From contig JAEUUP010000010.1 in assembly GCA_016787525.1 (NCBI GenBank), forward strand, positions 25,619 through 89,618: a DNA stretch of 64,000 nucleotides, given 5' to 3'. The notes under the pieces were generated by a model. It had not been told where the DNA came from, did no database searches, and was given only the letters and a program-made list of their open reading frames with translations. Made by a program: the position numbers and the translations under genes. This stretch comes from Saprospiraceae bacterium. GTDB taxonomy: Bacteria; Bacteroidota; Bacteroidia; Chitinophagales; Saprospiraceae. Shown one piece after another: positions 52,569-62,188 of this stretch (position 1 is its first letter; each line of letters opens with the position of its first letter).

Positions 52569-55565
52569 TTAAAACTTCACAGTTTCAGTTTTTTCTGCAT
52601 CACCATCCAAATTCGCTGCACGAATCAAGAAAGTATAGGATTGCCCACTTTTTATTGGGAAACTGTAACGAAACTGCCCTGTTAAATCATCAAAATCAAA
52701 GTTTGTCACGTCTTCACCATTCACTTTGAATAGAATAGAAGCTTTTTGAACTTTTGTAATCGTCGCCGTCACGACACTCACCAAAGGTTTTGGGTCGAAC
52801 GGGTCGGTCACAGGCTGTGTCACATTGAAGTTTTGAATCGTCGGTTTAGGTGAATCCATTGGCGTTGGATTGTTGCGCGAAGGAATAACGCCACCGTCTT
52901 TTGAAGGCGGTGTAATCACCGTTTTTGAATAAGTGACACGCACCATTTTTTCATCTGCGCCATCTTGCGTTTTTGCTCGCACCGTTATTGTATTTACACC
53001 CTCGACCAAAGTCAAACGCTGGCGAATTTGGCGCATAACATTCATTGCTGCATCCATTTCCACACCGTTCAAAATGACTTTCACTTGTCTTTGACCTGCT
53101 TGTACATTCTCTGCTTGTGCTTCGAGCGTCACCACAGGCTCAGTCACACGTGAACCGTCCGCAGGTTTAGCGATGAAGACACGCGGTGGGCGAGGAGTCG
53201 TGTTTTCCGCAGGACGGCTGTATGTTACGGTCGTTGTAGCCGCATCGTTGCCGCTTTCGTTGCGAACGGCGACTCTTATCGTATTCGAGCCTGCATCCAA
53301 ATTCAATCTTGTTGTCACGATACCCGTAGAAGGGTCGAAATTGAAAGTTTGGATGCCTTTGGAATTTAAGGATACTTCGACTTGATTTCTGTCTTTTATG
53401 CCTACTGTATTGGCTTGTAAATCAATAGCTTGTGCTTTTGTGGCTGTGCCATTGACAGGTTGCGCAATCGTTACACGAGGCGGTGAAGAAATGATCTTCG
53501 GACGATAAGTAACACGAATTATATCCTCATTTGAGCCATCATTATTATTGGCACGAATGCGAATATTGTTTTCTCCTTCGTTCAGATTCACCCTTGCAAC
53601 AACCGATTTGTCGAATGAATAGTAGCTGAAATCCGAAGTTTGGAAACCATTGAGATAAACAGCAACTTCGTTTTTGGAAGTAATATTCGACACTGTTGCC
53701 CGCACATCAATTGTTTTTTGGTCAGTCGCCGAGCCATTTGTAGGCTGCGAAATGCGTACAGAAGGCGGATTGCGCTGGCGTTGTGTACAAGTCACATCGG
53801 CACGGTCGCTACTTTCGCCAGCATCATTTCTGGCACGAATGGCAATTTGATTAGAACCCGTAGCCAAACTAATAGTACCCCTCAGTATTTTTGATGAAAA
53901 ATTGTAAGAAAAATCAGTCGTCGAGCGTCCGTTTACGGTCAAAGTAATGTCGCGCTGACCTGCCACATTTTCCACTCTGGCTTCAATCGTTGTCGAGCAA
54001 CCGCCATAAGAGTTTTCCGAAGGGTTACTTGTTGATGTGATACGTACAACTGGATAATTCACCGTTGGCGTTTGGCGACGATAGTTGACCGTTATCGCAT
54101 CAGAAGCCGAACCTGCTGCATTGTGACCAGAAACCACGATTGAGTTTTGACCTTCAGTCAAAGGCGCATCGTAGCTCAACTCACCATAGCTAAAGCGAAA
54201 ATCGGTGTAGCTGCGACCGTTAATCGTCAGAGTCACATCTTGATAATTCGATACATTTTCTACTTGTACCCGAATGGCCTGTCGGTTTTGGTCAGTTTCT
54301 GAATACGATGCAGGATTCATAAACCTGACGCGAGGCTGTTGGACGGTGTTGTTATTGTTATTATTATTTGAATTGTTGCCATTGTTTCCGTTTGTCGGAT
54401 TGTTGTTTATCGGCGGGTCAGGCAATCTTTGTTTGTCTAAAACATTGATAATCAGTTTTTTGAAATTAGACCCATGCTGGTTTTCGCCTTTAACAATGAT
54501 TTCATTCTCGCCTTTTTTCAACAATACATCAGACGTTAATTCATTGTTTTTAAACTTGAAATTGGCTTGCAAACCATTCACCGTCAAAGTCACATCCTCT
54601 TGGAAAGTTACGCCCAATACTTCGGCACGCACCGTTTCGATATTGTCGTAGGTGTTGAAAGGATTTTGCATAGGGCGCAAAAACGTAATTTTCGGTGGGT
54701 CGCCGTCCAAAACCTGGCGTTTGCGTTCGCCTAAAATCCATTTGAATTGCAGATTAGTATAGTGGTGATAATCACTTTTTGCTGTCAAAGTCGTGTTATC
54801 TGCCCAACGTTGTCCATCGAATAAGTCTGTTTTGGTAAAAGTCATTTTATGACCTAAAACCACCATAAAGCGAGGCGAAAAATGATAACCCAACTCGAAA
54901 CCAATATTAGGCATGAAATTATTGTGCAGACTGTCTTTAAAACCATCGGCTTTGGTTTCAAATTTGCCATCCAATAAGCCTTTAACGTCGGCAATCGTTG
55001 GATTTTGGAGCGATTTATAATTGTATTTATTGCCGCTTGCGTCGAGCTGGTCAATTTTTGTACTGAAAAAATCTAAGCCAAAACCGCCAAAAAGCGTCGC
55101 ATACACGCCCGTGCGTTCGCGCAAACGGTTCAAAGTTAACACCGCTTCGAGTCCCAATTCAAATTGGTCGGTGCGGTAGTTCGCAAAATAAGACCCCTCA
55201 GTCGTGTAGTTGCTTGAGGTGTTGTAAGTGCCGTTCACGGCAGGATTGCTGGCAATACCCTTCGAGGCGGATGTATTGAAACCCAATGAGTTAGCGTACA
55301 ACAAACGCCCTCTTGCGCCCAAATCAATAGCACCGCCTTTTTGGTGTGCCAAGTTTTTTTCGAGGGTCAAACCAACACCCCAACCACCAAATGAAGATTT
55401 CACATCGCTCGATTGATAGGATAAACCCACATCTAAACCCAAAGTTTTGTAGCCTTTGGGTTCGTCGAAAAACGAAATAGCAGGTTTGGCATCTTGCCCA
55501 AAAGAAGTGCAAATAGCTGTGAAAAACAGCCCTAAAATGCTCAGAAAACGGAAAGATTTTTTCAT
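52569..55565 (-). CDS. Outer-membrane protein with seven Ig-like repeats
   Basis: 998 residues. Signal peptide MKKSFRFLSILGLFFTAICTSFGQ. Residues about 40-290 are a beta-barrel-like domain (YKTLGLDVGLSYQSS...FELGYHFSPRFMVVLGHKMTF). Then come seven bacterial Ig-like units of 85-95 residues, each with the order P-x-V-x-I/F-x-x-P, V-x-V-x-G-V-x-N-V, V-x-L-x-V-N-G, F-x-Y, L-x-x-G-x-N-x-I-x-V-x-x-x-N and a VTY end. A run of Asn/Gly (NNPTNGNNGNNSNNNNNNN) separates units 1 and 2. The repeats face the periplasm or surface; adhesion or envelope anchoring is plausible. 10-mers at 53878 (LRG) and 55194 (TEG). Confidence 0.82.
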   Translation of the reverse strand: MKKSFRFLSILGLFFTAICTSFGQDAKPAISFFDEPKGYKTLGLDVGLSYQSSDVKSSFGGWGVGLTLEKNLAHQKGGAIDLGARGRLLYANSLGFNTSASKGIASNPAVNGTYNTSSNYTTEGSYFANYRTDQFELGLEAVLTLNRLRERTGVYATLFGGFGLDFFSTKIDQLDASGNKYNYKSLQNPTIADVKGLLDGKFETKADGFKDSLHNNFMPNIGFELGYHFSPRFMVVLGHKMTFTKTDLFDGQRWADNTTLTAKSDYHHYTNLQFKWILGERKRQVLDGDPPKITFLRPMQNPFNTYDNIETVRAEVLGVTFQEDVTLTVNGLQANFKFKNNELTSDVLLKKGENEIIVKGENQHGSNFKKLIINVLDKQRLPDPPINNNPTNGNNGNNSNNNNNNNTVQQPRVRFMNPASYSETDQNRQAIRVQVENVSNYQDVTLTINGRSYTDFRFSYGELSYDAPLTEGQNSIVVSGHNAAGSASDAITVNYRRQTPTVNYPVVRITSTSNPSENSYGGCSTTIEARVENVAGQRDITLTVNGRSTTDFSYNFSSKILRGTISLATGSNQIAIRARNDAGESSDRADVTCTQRQRNPPSVRISQPTNGSATDQKTIDVRATVSNITSKNEVAVYLNGFQTSDFSYYSFDKSVVARVNLNEGENNIRIRANNNDGSNEDIIRVTYRPKIISSPPRVTIAQPVNGTATKAQAIDLQANTVGIKDRNQVEVSLNSKGIQTFNFDPSTGIVTTRLNLDAGSNTIRVAVRNESGNDAATTTVTYSRPAENTTPRPPRVFIAKPADGSRVTEPVVTLEAQAENVQAGQRQVKVILNGVEMDAAMNVMRQIRQRLTLVEGVNTITVRAKTQDGADEKMVRVTYSKTVITPPSKDGGVIPSRNNPTPMDSPKPTIQNFNVTQPVTDPFDPKPLVSVVTATITKVQKASILFKVNGEDVTNFDFDDLTGQFRYSFPIKSGQSYTFLIRAANLDGDAEKTETVKF

Positions 55566-55583
55566 ATTCGATTAGATTTTGCT

Positions 55584-55591
55584 CAAAAGTA
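55584..55591 (-). promoter_or_regulatory. -7 promoter box for the Ig-repeat gene
   Basis: The reverse strand reads TACTTTTG (TAnnTTTG), about 20 bases before the start codon. The remaining 55592-55928 gap is AT-rich and has a variant 10-mer (TACTGAGGGA, 55656-55665); nothing else is recognised. Confidence 0.5.
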
Positions 55592-55928
55592 GGTTTTCAG
55601 ATTCAATTTAAAAAATGATAACGAATTGTCAATTTAACAATGTAAAGCTTTTTTATACTGAGGGATATGTATTTAACGGATTGATTTTCAAGAGGTTGTT
55701 GATAAATAACTATTTTTTAGTGATAAATACGGTTTTCTTTTTATGTTAAAGTCTTGTTCAAAAACTCTGAGGATTAACTAAAAATTAAAATTTTGATGCT
55801 TGTTGTTCCTTTTAAAACAGCTTCTAAAATTATATTCAATACACGTCTTTTTTGCTTGCAAAAAACAGTCTGTAATGATGTAGTTTGTTTTTGTTACGTT
55901 ACTAATCAATAAAGAACTATTTTTGTCT

Positions 55929-56750
55929 ATGAATCATACTCGAATATCGCCCATTTTGCGCATAAATACTGAGGGGGGCAAAATCGTTGACGACAAACTG
56001 ACCGTCGAAGAGCCGCTTGAAATTGTGGTTGGCTTTGGTACAGCACAAAAACGACAGCGACAAACCATTGCGGTCACAATGCGTACACCCGACCATGATT
56101 TTGACTTAGCTCTTGGGTTCTTATTTACTGAGGGGGTGATTGCGCGAAAAAAAGATGTGGCGAATATTCGATTTTTAAGCGAAAATAAGGTTTTAGTAGA
56201 TTTAAACGAGCATATTTCACTCGATATTAATCGTTTGAACCGACATTTCTACACAACATCGAGTTGTGGTGTATGTGGTAAAAGTTCGTTAGAAGCTGTT
56301 GCAACGACGAGCTGCTTTTTCTTAAACCCTCAAAAACCATTGATTCGTCAAGATTTCTTTTTCGATTTACCTACAAAATTGAGACTGGCGCAGTCTGTTT
56401 TTGACGAAACGGGTGGCACACATGCCTCGGCCTTGTTCGATACTGAGGGGGTACTTTTGACCGTTTTTGAAGACGTTGGACGACACAATGCTCTTGACAA
56501 GCTCGTCGGCTGGGCGTTGCAACAGGAACTTTTGCCTTTAGACAATCACATTTTGTTGGTCAGTGGGCGCACGAGTTTTGAGTTGATTCAGAAAGCTGTC
56601 ATGGCAGGTATTCCGATTGTGGCGGCAGTGGGTGCGCCATCGAGTTTGGCGGTTGAGTTGGCAGAAGAAAATAATGTGACATTGGTGGGCTTTTTGAGAA
56701 AGAATGGTTTTAATGTTTATAGCGGCTCACAAAGAATTGATTTTAAATGA
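55929..56750 (+). CDS. fdhD: Formate dehydrogenase accessory sulfurtransferase FdhD
   Basis: 273 residues from the ATG at 55929; a TTG two codons earlier is less likely. FdhD carries sulfur from a cysteine desulfurase to the molybdenum cofactor of formate dehydrogenase-type enzymes. Marks: EEPLEIVVGFG, DFDLALGFLFTEGVI, the sulfur-carrying loop TTSSCGVCGKSSLEA (Cys113 and Cys116), GTHASALFD-like segment, VFEDVGRHNALDKLVGWAL and LVSGRTSFELIQKA. Its target, the oxidoreductase at 56777, is next to it. Three 10-mers in 0.8 kb (55967, 56127, 56441), all read as TEG; the middle one is the conserved FTEG of the family. Confidence 0.95.
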   Translation: MNHTRISPILRINTEGGKIVDDKLTVEEPLEIVVGFGTAQKRQRQTIAVTMRTPDHDFDLALGFLFTEGVIARKKDVANIRFLSENKVLVDLNEHISLDINRLNRHFYTTSSCGVCGKSSLEAVATTSCFFLNPQKPLIRQDFFFDLPTKLRLAQSVFDETGGTHASALFDTEGVLLTVFEDVGRHNALDKLVGWALQQELLPLDNHILLVSGRTSFELIQKAVMAGIPIVAAVGAPSSLAVELAEENNVTLVGFLRKNGFNVYSGSQRIDFK

Positions 56751-56776
56751 TTTAAGAAGATATATTTTTCTAAAAA

Positions 56777-59083
56777 ATGGAAAAAGAAACAATAAACGAC
56801 AGTACAAACGCCCTTACGCCTGAAGGTTTTACGGGCTTGAAATTGAAAAAGCCTGCTGCAAAAGCGGTGGGTATGCCTGCCATCACATCTGCGATGAAAC
56901 ACGCTTTTAAGTGGATGGATGCAGGGGACGCTGTCAAAGTCATGTTCAAAGTCAATCAAAAAGGTGGTTTTGACTGCCCAAGTTGTGCGTGGGCTGACCC
57001 TGACGGCGAGCGTTCGCATTTGGGTGAATATTGCGAAAATGGCATGAAAGCCATTGCTGAAGAGGCGACAAATCGGCATTTGACGGCTGAATTTTTCAAA
57101 AAACATTCGATTCAAGAGCTGTCAAGTTGGTCGGATTATCAAATTGGCAAAAGTGGGCGATTGACCGAGCCAATGATACTGAGGGGTAGTCATTACGAAC
57201 CCATCAGTTGGAGCGATGCATTTGCAACCATCGCGTCGCATTTGACGGCTTTACGAAACCCGAATGAAGCGATTTTTTACACATCTGGACGAACGAGTAA
57301 CGAAGCGGCGTTTTTATATCAACTCTTTATACGACAATTTGGGACGAATAATATGCCCGATTGTTCCAATATGTGCCACGAGTCAAGTGGCAAAGGCTTG
57401 ATGAATACAGTTGGCATCGGCAAAGGTTCGGTGACATTGGAGGATTTTTATAAAGCCGATTTGGTGATGGTCATTGGGCAGAACCCTGGGACAAATCACC
57501 CACGGATGTTGTCGGCATTGGAAAAATGTAAGGAAAACGGCGGTAAAATTATTGCAGTCAACCCTTTGCCCGAGGCGGGTTTGTTGCATTATATCAATCC
57601 TCAGAGCGTTGGTAAGATGATCACAGGCGGCATTCCGTTGGCAGATTTGTTTTTGCAAGTCAAAATCAATGGCGATATCGCATTGCTCAAAGCAATCATG
57701 TTTTTGCTATTGGAAAAAGAAAAAAACATAGGAGGCGTTTTTGATTGGGATTTTATCAAAAGTAAAACAGAGGGTTTCGATGCGTTTTTAGAAGATTTGA
57801 AACAAGCTGATTTCCAACAACTTGTGCGATTAAGTGGTGTTCCTGAAACCCAAATTCTACAAGCCGCAGATATGATTTGCGCTCGAAAAAATATGATTAT
57901 TTGTTGGGCAATGGGTCTGACACAACATAAAAACGCTGTGGGCAATGTTCAAGAAATCGTAAATCTGCTTTTACTGAGGGGTTCGATTGGTAGGGAAGGA
58001 GCAGGTACTTGCCCTGTGCGTGGTCACTCCAATGTACAAGGCGACCGAACGATGGGTATTTGGGAAGCTCCCAAAGAGGCTTTTTTGGATAGTTTGAAAA
58101 AGGTATTTGATTTCGAACCACCTCGTCAGCATGGTTATGACACAGTTGCGGCGATTCAAGCGATGCACAATCGAAAAGCCAGTGTGTTTTTTGCTTTGGG
58201 TGGCAATTTTCTTTCGGCTACGCCTGACACAGAGTTCACAGCAGAAGCATTACGTCGGTGTGATTTGACAGTGCATGTTTCGACCAAACTCAACCGCAGC
58301 CATTTGGTACATGGTAAAACAGTTTTGATTTTACCCTGTTTGGGACGCACGGATATTGACCGACAAGCCAGTGGTGAGCAGTTTGTCAGTTGCGAAAACT
58401 CGATGGGTGTGGTGCATAGTTCGCGGGGCGTTTTAGAGCCATGTAGCCCTTACTTAAAAAGCGAAGTAGCGATTATTTGTGAACTGGCACAAGCCGTTTT
58501 AGGTCAAAAATCGCGTGTAAAATGGGCTGAATTGGTCAAAAATTACGATTTAATTCGCGATTTGATTGAAAAAACGATTGAGGGATTCAACGACTACAAT
58601 AAACGAATACGACAACCCGAAGGCTTCTATTTGCCCAATGGTTCACGTGTTCAAGATTTTAAAACGGTAACAGGAAAAGCGAATTTTACTATCAACAAAC
58701 CAGCCGAATGGTCGCTCAAAAAAGGAGAGTATATGATGATGACGATTCGTAGCCACGACCAATTCAATACGACGATTTATGGACTCGACGACCGTTATCG
58801 CGGTATTTTCAACGAGCGTAGAGTGATTTTGATGAATGAAAAAGACATGACTACTGAGGGGGTCAAAATGGGCGATGTGGTGGATTTGGTAGGCGAATAT
58901 AACGGGGTGACACGCGAAGCGAAACGATTTATCGTCGTGCCTTTTGATATTCCTCAAGGCGATGTCGCTACGTATTTTCCAGAAGCCAATACTTTGATTC
59001 CGATTGATTCTTTTGCAGATGTGAGTCATACACCGACTTCAAAATCGGTTGTGATTACTTTGCGACGGAGTATGAGTCAGTAG
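56777..59083 (+). CDS. FdhF/YdeP family molybdopterin oxidoreductase
   Basis: 768 residues. Pattern of the TIGR01701/YdeP group: KAVGMPAITSAMKH near the start, an Fe-S type Cys set (Cys67, Cys70, Cys86: CPSCAWADPDGERSHLGEYC), SGRTSNEAAFLYQLFIRQFGTNNMPDCSNMCHESSG, GQNPGTNHPRML, LLLRGSIGREGAGTCPVRGHSNVQGDRTMG and a C-terminal cofactor-binding domain (YMMMTIRSHDQFNTTIYGLDDRYRG). E. coli YdeP is linked to acid resistance; the substrate is unknown, and it may not be formate. It has no twin-arginine signal, so it is cytoplasmic. It is 26 bases after fdhD, one operon. Three 10-mers: 57177 and 57972 (LRG) and 58852 (TEG). Confidence 0.9.
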   Translation: MEKETINDSTNALTPEGFTGLKLKKPAAKAVGMPAITSAMKHAFKWMDAGDAVKVMFKVNQKGGFDCPSCAWADPDGERSHLGEYCENGMKAIAEEATNRHLTAEFFKKHSIQELSSWSDYQIGKSGRLTEPMILRGSHYEPISWSDAFATIASHLTALRNPNEAIFYTSGRTSNEAAFLYQLFIRQFGTNNMPDCSNMCHESSGKGLMNTVGIGKGSVTLEDFYKADLVMVIGQNPGTNHPRMLSALEKCKENGGKIIAVNPLPEAGLLHYINPQSVGKMITGGIPLADLFLQVKINGDIALLKAIMFLLLEKEKNIGGVFDWDFIKSKTEGFDAFLEDLKQADFQQLVRLSGVPETQILQAADMICARKNMIICWAMGLTQHKNAVGNVQEIVNLLLLRGSIGREGAGTCPVRGHSNVQGDRTMGIWEAPKEAFLDSLKKVFDFEPPRQHGYDTVAAIQAMHNRKASVFFALGGNFLSATPDTEFTAEALRRCDLTVHVSTKLNRSHLVHGKTVLILPCLGRTDIDRQASGEQFVSCENSMGVVHSSRGVLEPCSPYLKSEVAIICELAQAVLGQKSRVKWAELVKNYDLIRDLIEKTIEGFNDYNKRIRQPEGFYLPNGSRVQDFKTVTGKANFTINKPAEWSLKKGEYMMMTIRSHDQFNTTIYGLDDRYRGIFNERRVILMNEKDMTTEGVKMGDVVDLVGEYNGVTREAKRFIVVPFDIPQGDVATYFPEANTLIPIDSFADVSHTPTSKSVVITLRRSMSQ

Positions 59084-59106
59084 TCATTGGTCATTATTGA
59101 GTCATT

Positions 59107-59143
59107 AAAAAAGTCGTGCAGTATTAACCACACGACTTTTTTT
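59107..59143. terminator. Bidirectional terminator between convergent genes
   Basis: AAAAAAGTCGTG (59107-59118) and CACGACTTTTTT (59131-59142) pair perfectly with A and T tracts on the two sides. Confidence 0.85.
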
Positions 59144-59166
59144 ATTTTCATGAATGATGACAATGA

Positions 59167-60585
59167 CTAATTATCTTCTTCTTTATTCAAAATCTCATAA
59201 ATATCACGATTGATTTTTTGAATCAAATTATTCGCAACAACAGTTGACGTACTTTCTGCATAGATGCGAATGATAGGCTCTGTATTTGACTTACGCATGT
59301 GAATCCAGTTGCCATCATTAAACTCTAATTTCAGGCCATCAAGGCGGTTGCGTTTGCAACTTTTCATCAATTTGTATTTATCGTCTAACTCATTGATGAT
59401 GTCGTCCACATTCACATCTTTAGGCAAGTCCAATTTTTTCTTAGCAATTTCATATTCAGGAAAACGTTTTTTCAAGAATGACAAAGGTTTGCCAAATTGT
59501 GCCAACGATGTCAACATCAAGGCAACACCTACGAGGGCATCACGACCATAGTGCAATTCAGGATAGATGACACCGCCGTTGCCTTCACCGCCAATAACGG
59601 CGTTTATTTCTTTCATTTTTGTTACAACATTGACTTCGCCAACGGCAGCAGCTTCGTATTGACCGCCTCTTTTTTCGGTCACATCTCGCAAAGCTTTTGT
59701 TGAACTGAGGTTTGAAACAGTATTTTTTACCCCCTCAGTATGTTGCAGCACATAATCGGCAATAGCTACCAAAGTATATTCTTCACCGAACATTTCGCCA
59801 TCATCGCGGACAAAAGCCAAGCGATCAACATCTGGGTCAACAGAGATACCTAAATGTGCTTTTTTGTTAATAACTTCTCTGGCGAGGTCGTTCAGATGTT
59901 CTGGTAGTGGTTCGGGGTTATGGGCAAAATTACCATTCATCGTGCCATTGATGACAAAGACTGTGCAACCCATTTGTTCTAAAAGCGGAACTATCGAGAT
60001 AGCACCAGTTGAATTCACTGGGTCAACGACAACACGGAAGTTTTTTGATGCAACAAGGTCTCTATCAACTAATTTTAGGGCAAGAATTTTATCAATGTGT
60101 TTCTGGATATAGGAATTATCGCTTCGGTAAGTACCCAATTGTTCGACATCAGCATATTTAATGCCTCCTTTTTCAATCAGAGAAAGTACAGTTTGACCAT
60201 CTTCTGCTGAGATAAATTCGCCTTTCTCATTCAATAATTTGAGTGCATTCCACTCTTTTGGGTTGTGGCTTGCTGTCAAAATAATACCTGCATCTGCATT
60301 TTCAGCAGGTACGGCAATTTCCACTGTAGGGGTAGTTGAAAGACCTAAATCCACAACGTCAATACCCAACGCAATGAGGGTATTGACAACTAAACTGCTG
60401 ACAGTTGCACCAGACATACGAGCATCGCGTCCAATCACGATTTTTGCGCGTTTTTCTTTTTTGCGATTCAGAACCCATGTTCCAAAAGCTGCAGTTGATT
60501 CAACGATGTCTTGTGGCGTTAAATTCGTACCGTAGCTGCCTCCTATCGTTCCTCTGATTCCTGAAATTGATTTTATGAGTGCCAA
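59167..60585 (-). CDS. glmM: Phosphoglucosamine mutase
   Basis: 472 residues. It turns glucosamine-6-phosphate into glucosamine-1-phosphate for UDP-GlcNAc and cell-wall synthesis. Marks: SISGIRGTIGG at the start, the phosphoserine loop TASHNP (104-109, Ser106), the metal loop DPDVDRLAF (250-258), the sugar loop GEGNGGVIYP, and the phosphate-binding RKSNTEPIIRIYAES at the end. The start is a TTG at 60585; it yields MALIKSISG, in line with the usual start of Bacteroidota GlmM, and no ATG is near. A phosphomannomutase role cannot be ruled out. A 10-mer at 59731 encodes HTEGV. Confidence 0.9.
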   Translation of the reverse strand: MALIKSISGIRGTIGGSYGTNLTPQDIVESTAAFGTWVLNRKKEKRAKIVIGRDARMSGATVSSLVVNTLIALGIDVVDLGLSTTPTVEIAVPAENADAGIILTASHNPKEWNALKLLNEKGEFISAEDGQTVLSLIEKGGIKYADVEQLGTYRSDNSYIQKHIDKILALKLVDRDLVASKNFRVVVDPVNSTGAISIVPLLEQMGCTVFVINGTMNGNFAHNPEPLPEHLNDLAREVINKKAHLGISVDPDVDRLAFVRDDGEMFGEEYTLVAIADYVLQHTEGVKNTVSNLSSTKALRDVTEKRGGQYEAAAVGEVNVVTKMKEINAVIGGEGNGGVIYPELHYGRDALVGVALMLTSLAQFGKPLSFLKKRFPEYEIAKKKLDLPKDVNVDDIINELDDKYKLMKSCKRNRLDGLKLEFNDGNWIHMRKSNTEPIIRIYAESTSTVVANNLIQKINRDIYEILNKEEDN

Positions 60586-60761
60586 AGTTGTCTTATTAAG
60601 TGGTTCAACGTTAGTTATTTTTTGTCGCTGTTAGTAGACTTTGTGGGTAATTTTAGGCTATGTACTAATATGAGCGCAAAATTAGCAAAACTCAGGACTT
60701 TTAAAAGTTAAAATTGAGCTTGTATAAAATAAATTCGACAGACTGACGCAGTTGTGAAATT

Positions 60762-61562
60762 TTAGAATCGTTTTAAGAGAAACTCTTGCATCTGCTTTTG
60801 TACTTTCTTTGCTGCTAATCGCGCTTTTTCAGCAAAATCCTCACCATTGCTGGCATAAATAATCTCGCGACTCGAATTTATCAGCAAACCACAATGTTCG
60901 TTCATGCCATATTCAGAAACTTTCGCTAAATCTCCTCCCTGCGCACCAATGCCAGGTACCAGAAAGAAATTATTGGGTGCTATTTTTCTTATTTCTATAA
61001 ATCGCTCGGGATGTGTTGCTCCGATTACAAACATCAAATTATTAGGCGTACCCCAACTTTGAGCTGTGCGCAGCACTATTTTGAACAAATCGTGACTAAA
61101 TTGAAAATCCATCGAGCCATTATTTGAAGTCAATGCCAGAAGTATCACCCATTTGCCGTCAAATTCCATAAACGGCTTCACAGAGTCTTCGCCCATATAC
61201 GGTGCAACGGTCACAGAATCGAAATTCATGTTTTGAAAAAAGGCTTTGGCATACATTTTCGACGTGTTGCCAATATCGCCACGTTTAGCATCGGCAATCG
61301 TAAAGTGTTCATTACCAATATATTGGACGGTTTTTTCCAAAGCTGCCCAGCCTTTTAAACCTTGTGCTTCATAAAAAGCCAAATTAGGTTTATACGCCAC
61401 GCACAAGTCGCGTGTCGCATCAATGATGGCTTTATTAAACTCAAAAATTGGGTCTTCAGCCGAAAGTAGGTGTTTAGGAATTTTGTCCAAATCGGTATCC
61501 AAACCGACGCAGAGGTAGGATTTTTTCTCTAAGATTTTTTGAAAAAGGTCTTGTCGAGTCAT
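60762..61562 (-). CDS. pyrF: Orotidine 5'-phosphate decarboxylase
   Basis: 266 residues, the long (type 2) form. It converts OMP to UMP, the last step of pyrimidine synthesis. Marks: CVGLDTDL (18-25), [10 protein letters not shown] (Lys58), the catalytic [10 protein letters not shown] (91-100), [19 protein letters not shown] and [10 protein letters not shown]. The start codon is only 17 bases after the stop of the TOPRIM gene, and a 10-mer (61567-61576) fills nearly all of that gap. So pyrF may be expressed from the ATPase/TOPRIM transcript as well as its own. Confidence 0.94.
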   Translation of the reverse strand: MTRQDLFQKILEKKSYLCVGLDTDLDKIPKHLLSAEDPIFEFNKAIIDATRDLCVAYKPNLAFYEAQGLKGWAALEKTVQYIGNEHFTIADAKRGDIGNTSKMYAKAFFQNMNFDSVTVAPYMGEDSVKPFMEFDGKWVILLALTSNNGSMDFQFSHDLFKIVLRTAQSWGTPNNLMFVIGATHPERFIEIRKIAPNNFFLVPGIGAQGGDLAKVSEYGMNEHCGLLINSSREIIYASNGEDFAEKARLAAKKVQKQMQEFLLKRF

Positions 61563-61579
61563 TTTTTACTGAGGGGGTG

Positions 61580-62188
61580 TTATATTTTAAAACTAATTAG
61601 TTTTTTAGTTTGCAAATCATCGGCAAATGCTTGAAAACTGCGTTCGCCTTTGTGATTTTTGTAAATCGTTTTGAAATCAAGTATCTGAAAAATTTTAGGA
61701 GCATGTTTGGGTTCGTATTTTCCCTTTTGAGTTTTAGCGGTTTCTTTCATTAAGTATTCTTTTGGGTCTTTTTTATTCATCGGGTCGCCTACGGGTTTTA
61801 GTTTCAAGTCGTAATATTCATTCAATTTTTGAATATCTGATAAGATTAAAGCTTCCATTTCGTAGATTGCTAAAAAGAAAATACCTTTATTATTCGCACG
61901 TTTATTGGCTTTGTTAAACCATAAATCTTTGATTTCTAACTTTTTAGTATCCGATATTAAACCATCTAAATCCCGCACCAAAATTATCCAATCCAAAAAC
62001 AATGATTCGGCTTCTAATGTACGAAAAAACTTATCACCATCTAATTGACCACCATCGAACCGTTTAGGATAGACTGTAAATTCAACGTCTTCGGCAGCGA
62101 CAGATTTTAACAGTGTTTGTAGTGCTTCCGAATCATTTTTAATGTTTTCGCCTACAATACCAACTTTGATTCTATTCTTCGATTTCAT
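61580..62188 (-). CDS. TOPRIM-like (DUF4276-type) putative nuclease
   Basis: 202 residues. TOPRIM pattern: strand plus Glu in KVGIVGENIKNDSEALQTLL (Glu14), the D-x-D pair in DWIILVRDLDGLISD (Asp73, Asp75), and IYEMEALILSDI (about 108-119), matching the E-x-E-A-x-x-x-x-D motif of DUF4276. DUF4276 genes usually follow an AAA ATPase gene, and here the start overlaps the ATPase gene by 17 bases, so the two are translated together. By analogy with split OLD-type, RloAB-like and PARIS ATPase-TOPRIM pairs, a phage-defence nuclease is likely; it is not proven for this family. AT-rich, no 10-mer. Confidence 0.75.
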   Translation of the reverse strand: MKSKNRIKVGIVGENIKNDSEALQTLLKSVAAEDVEFTVYPKRFDGGQLDGDKFFRTLEAESLFLDWIILVRDLDGLISDTKKLEIKDLWFNKANKRANNKGIFFLAIYEMEALILSDIQKLNEYYDLKLKPVGDPMNKKDPKEYLMKETAKTQKGKYEPKHAPKIFQILDFKTIYKNHKGERSFQAFADDLQTKKLISFKI

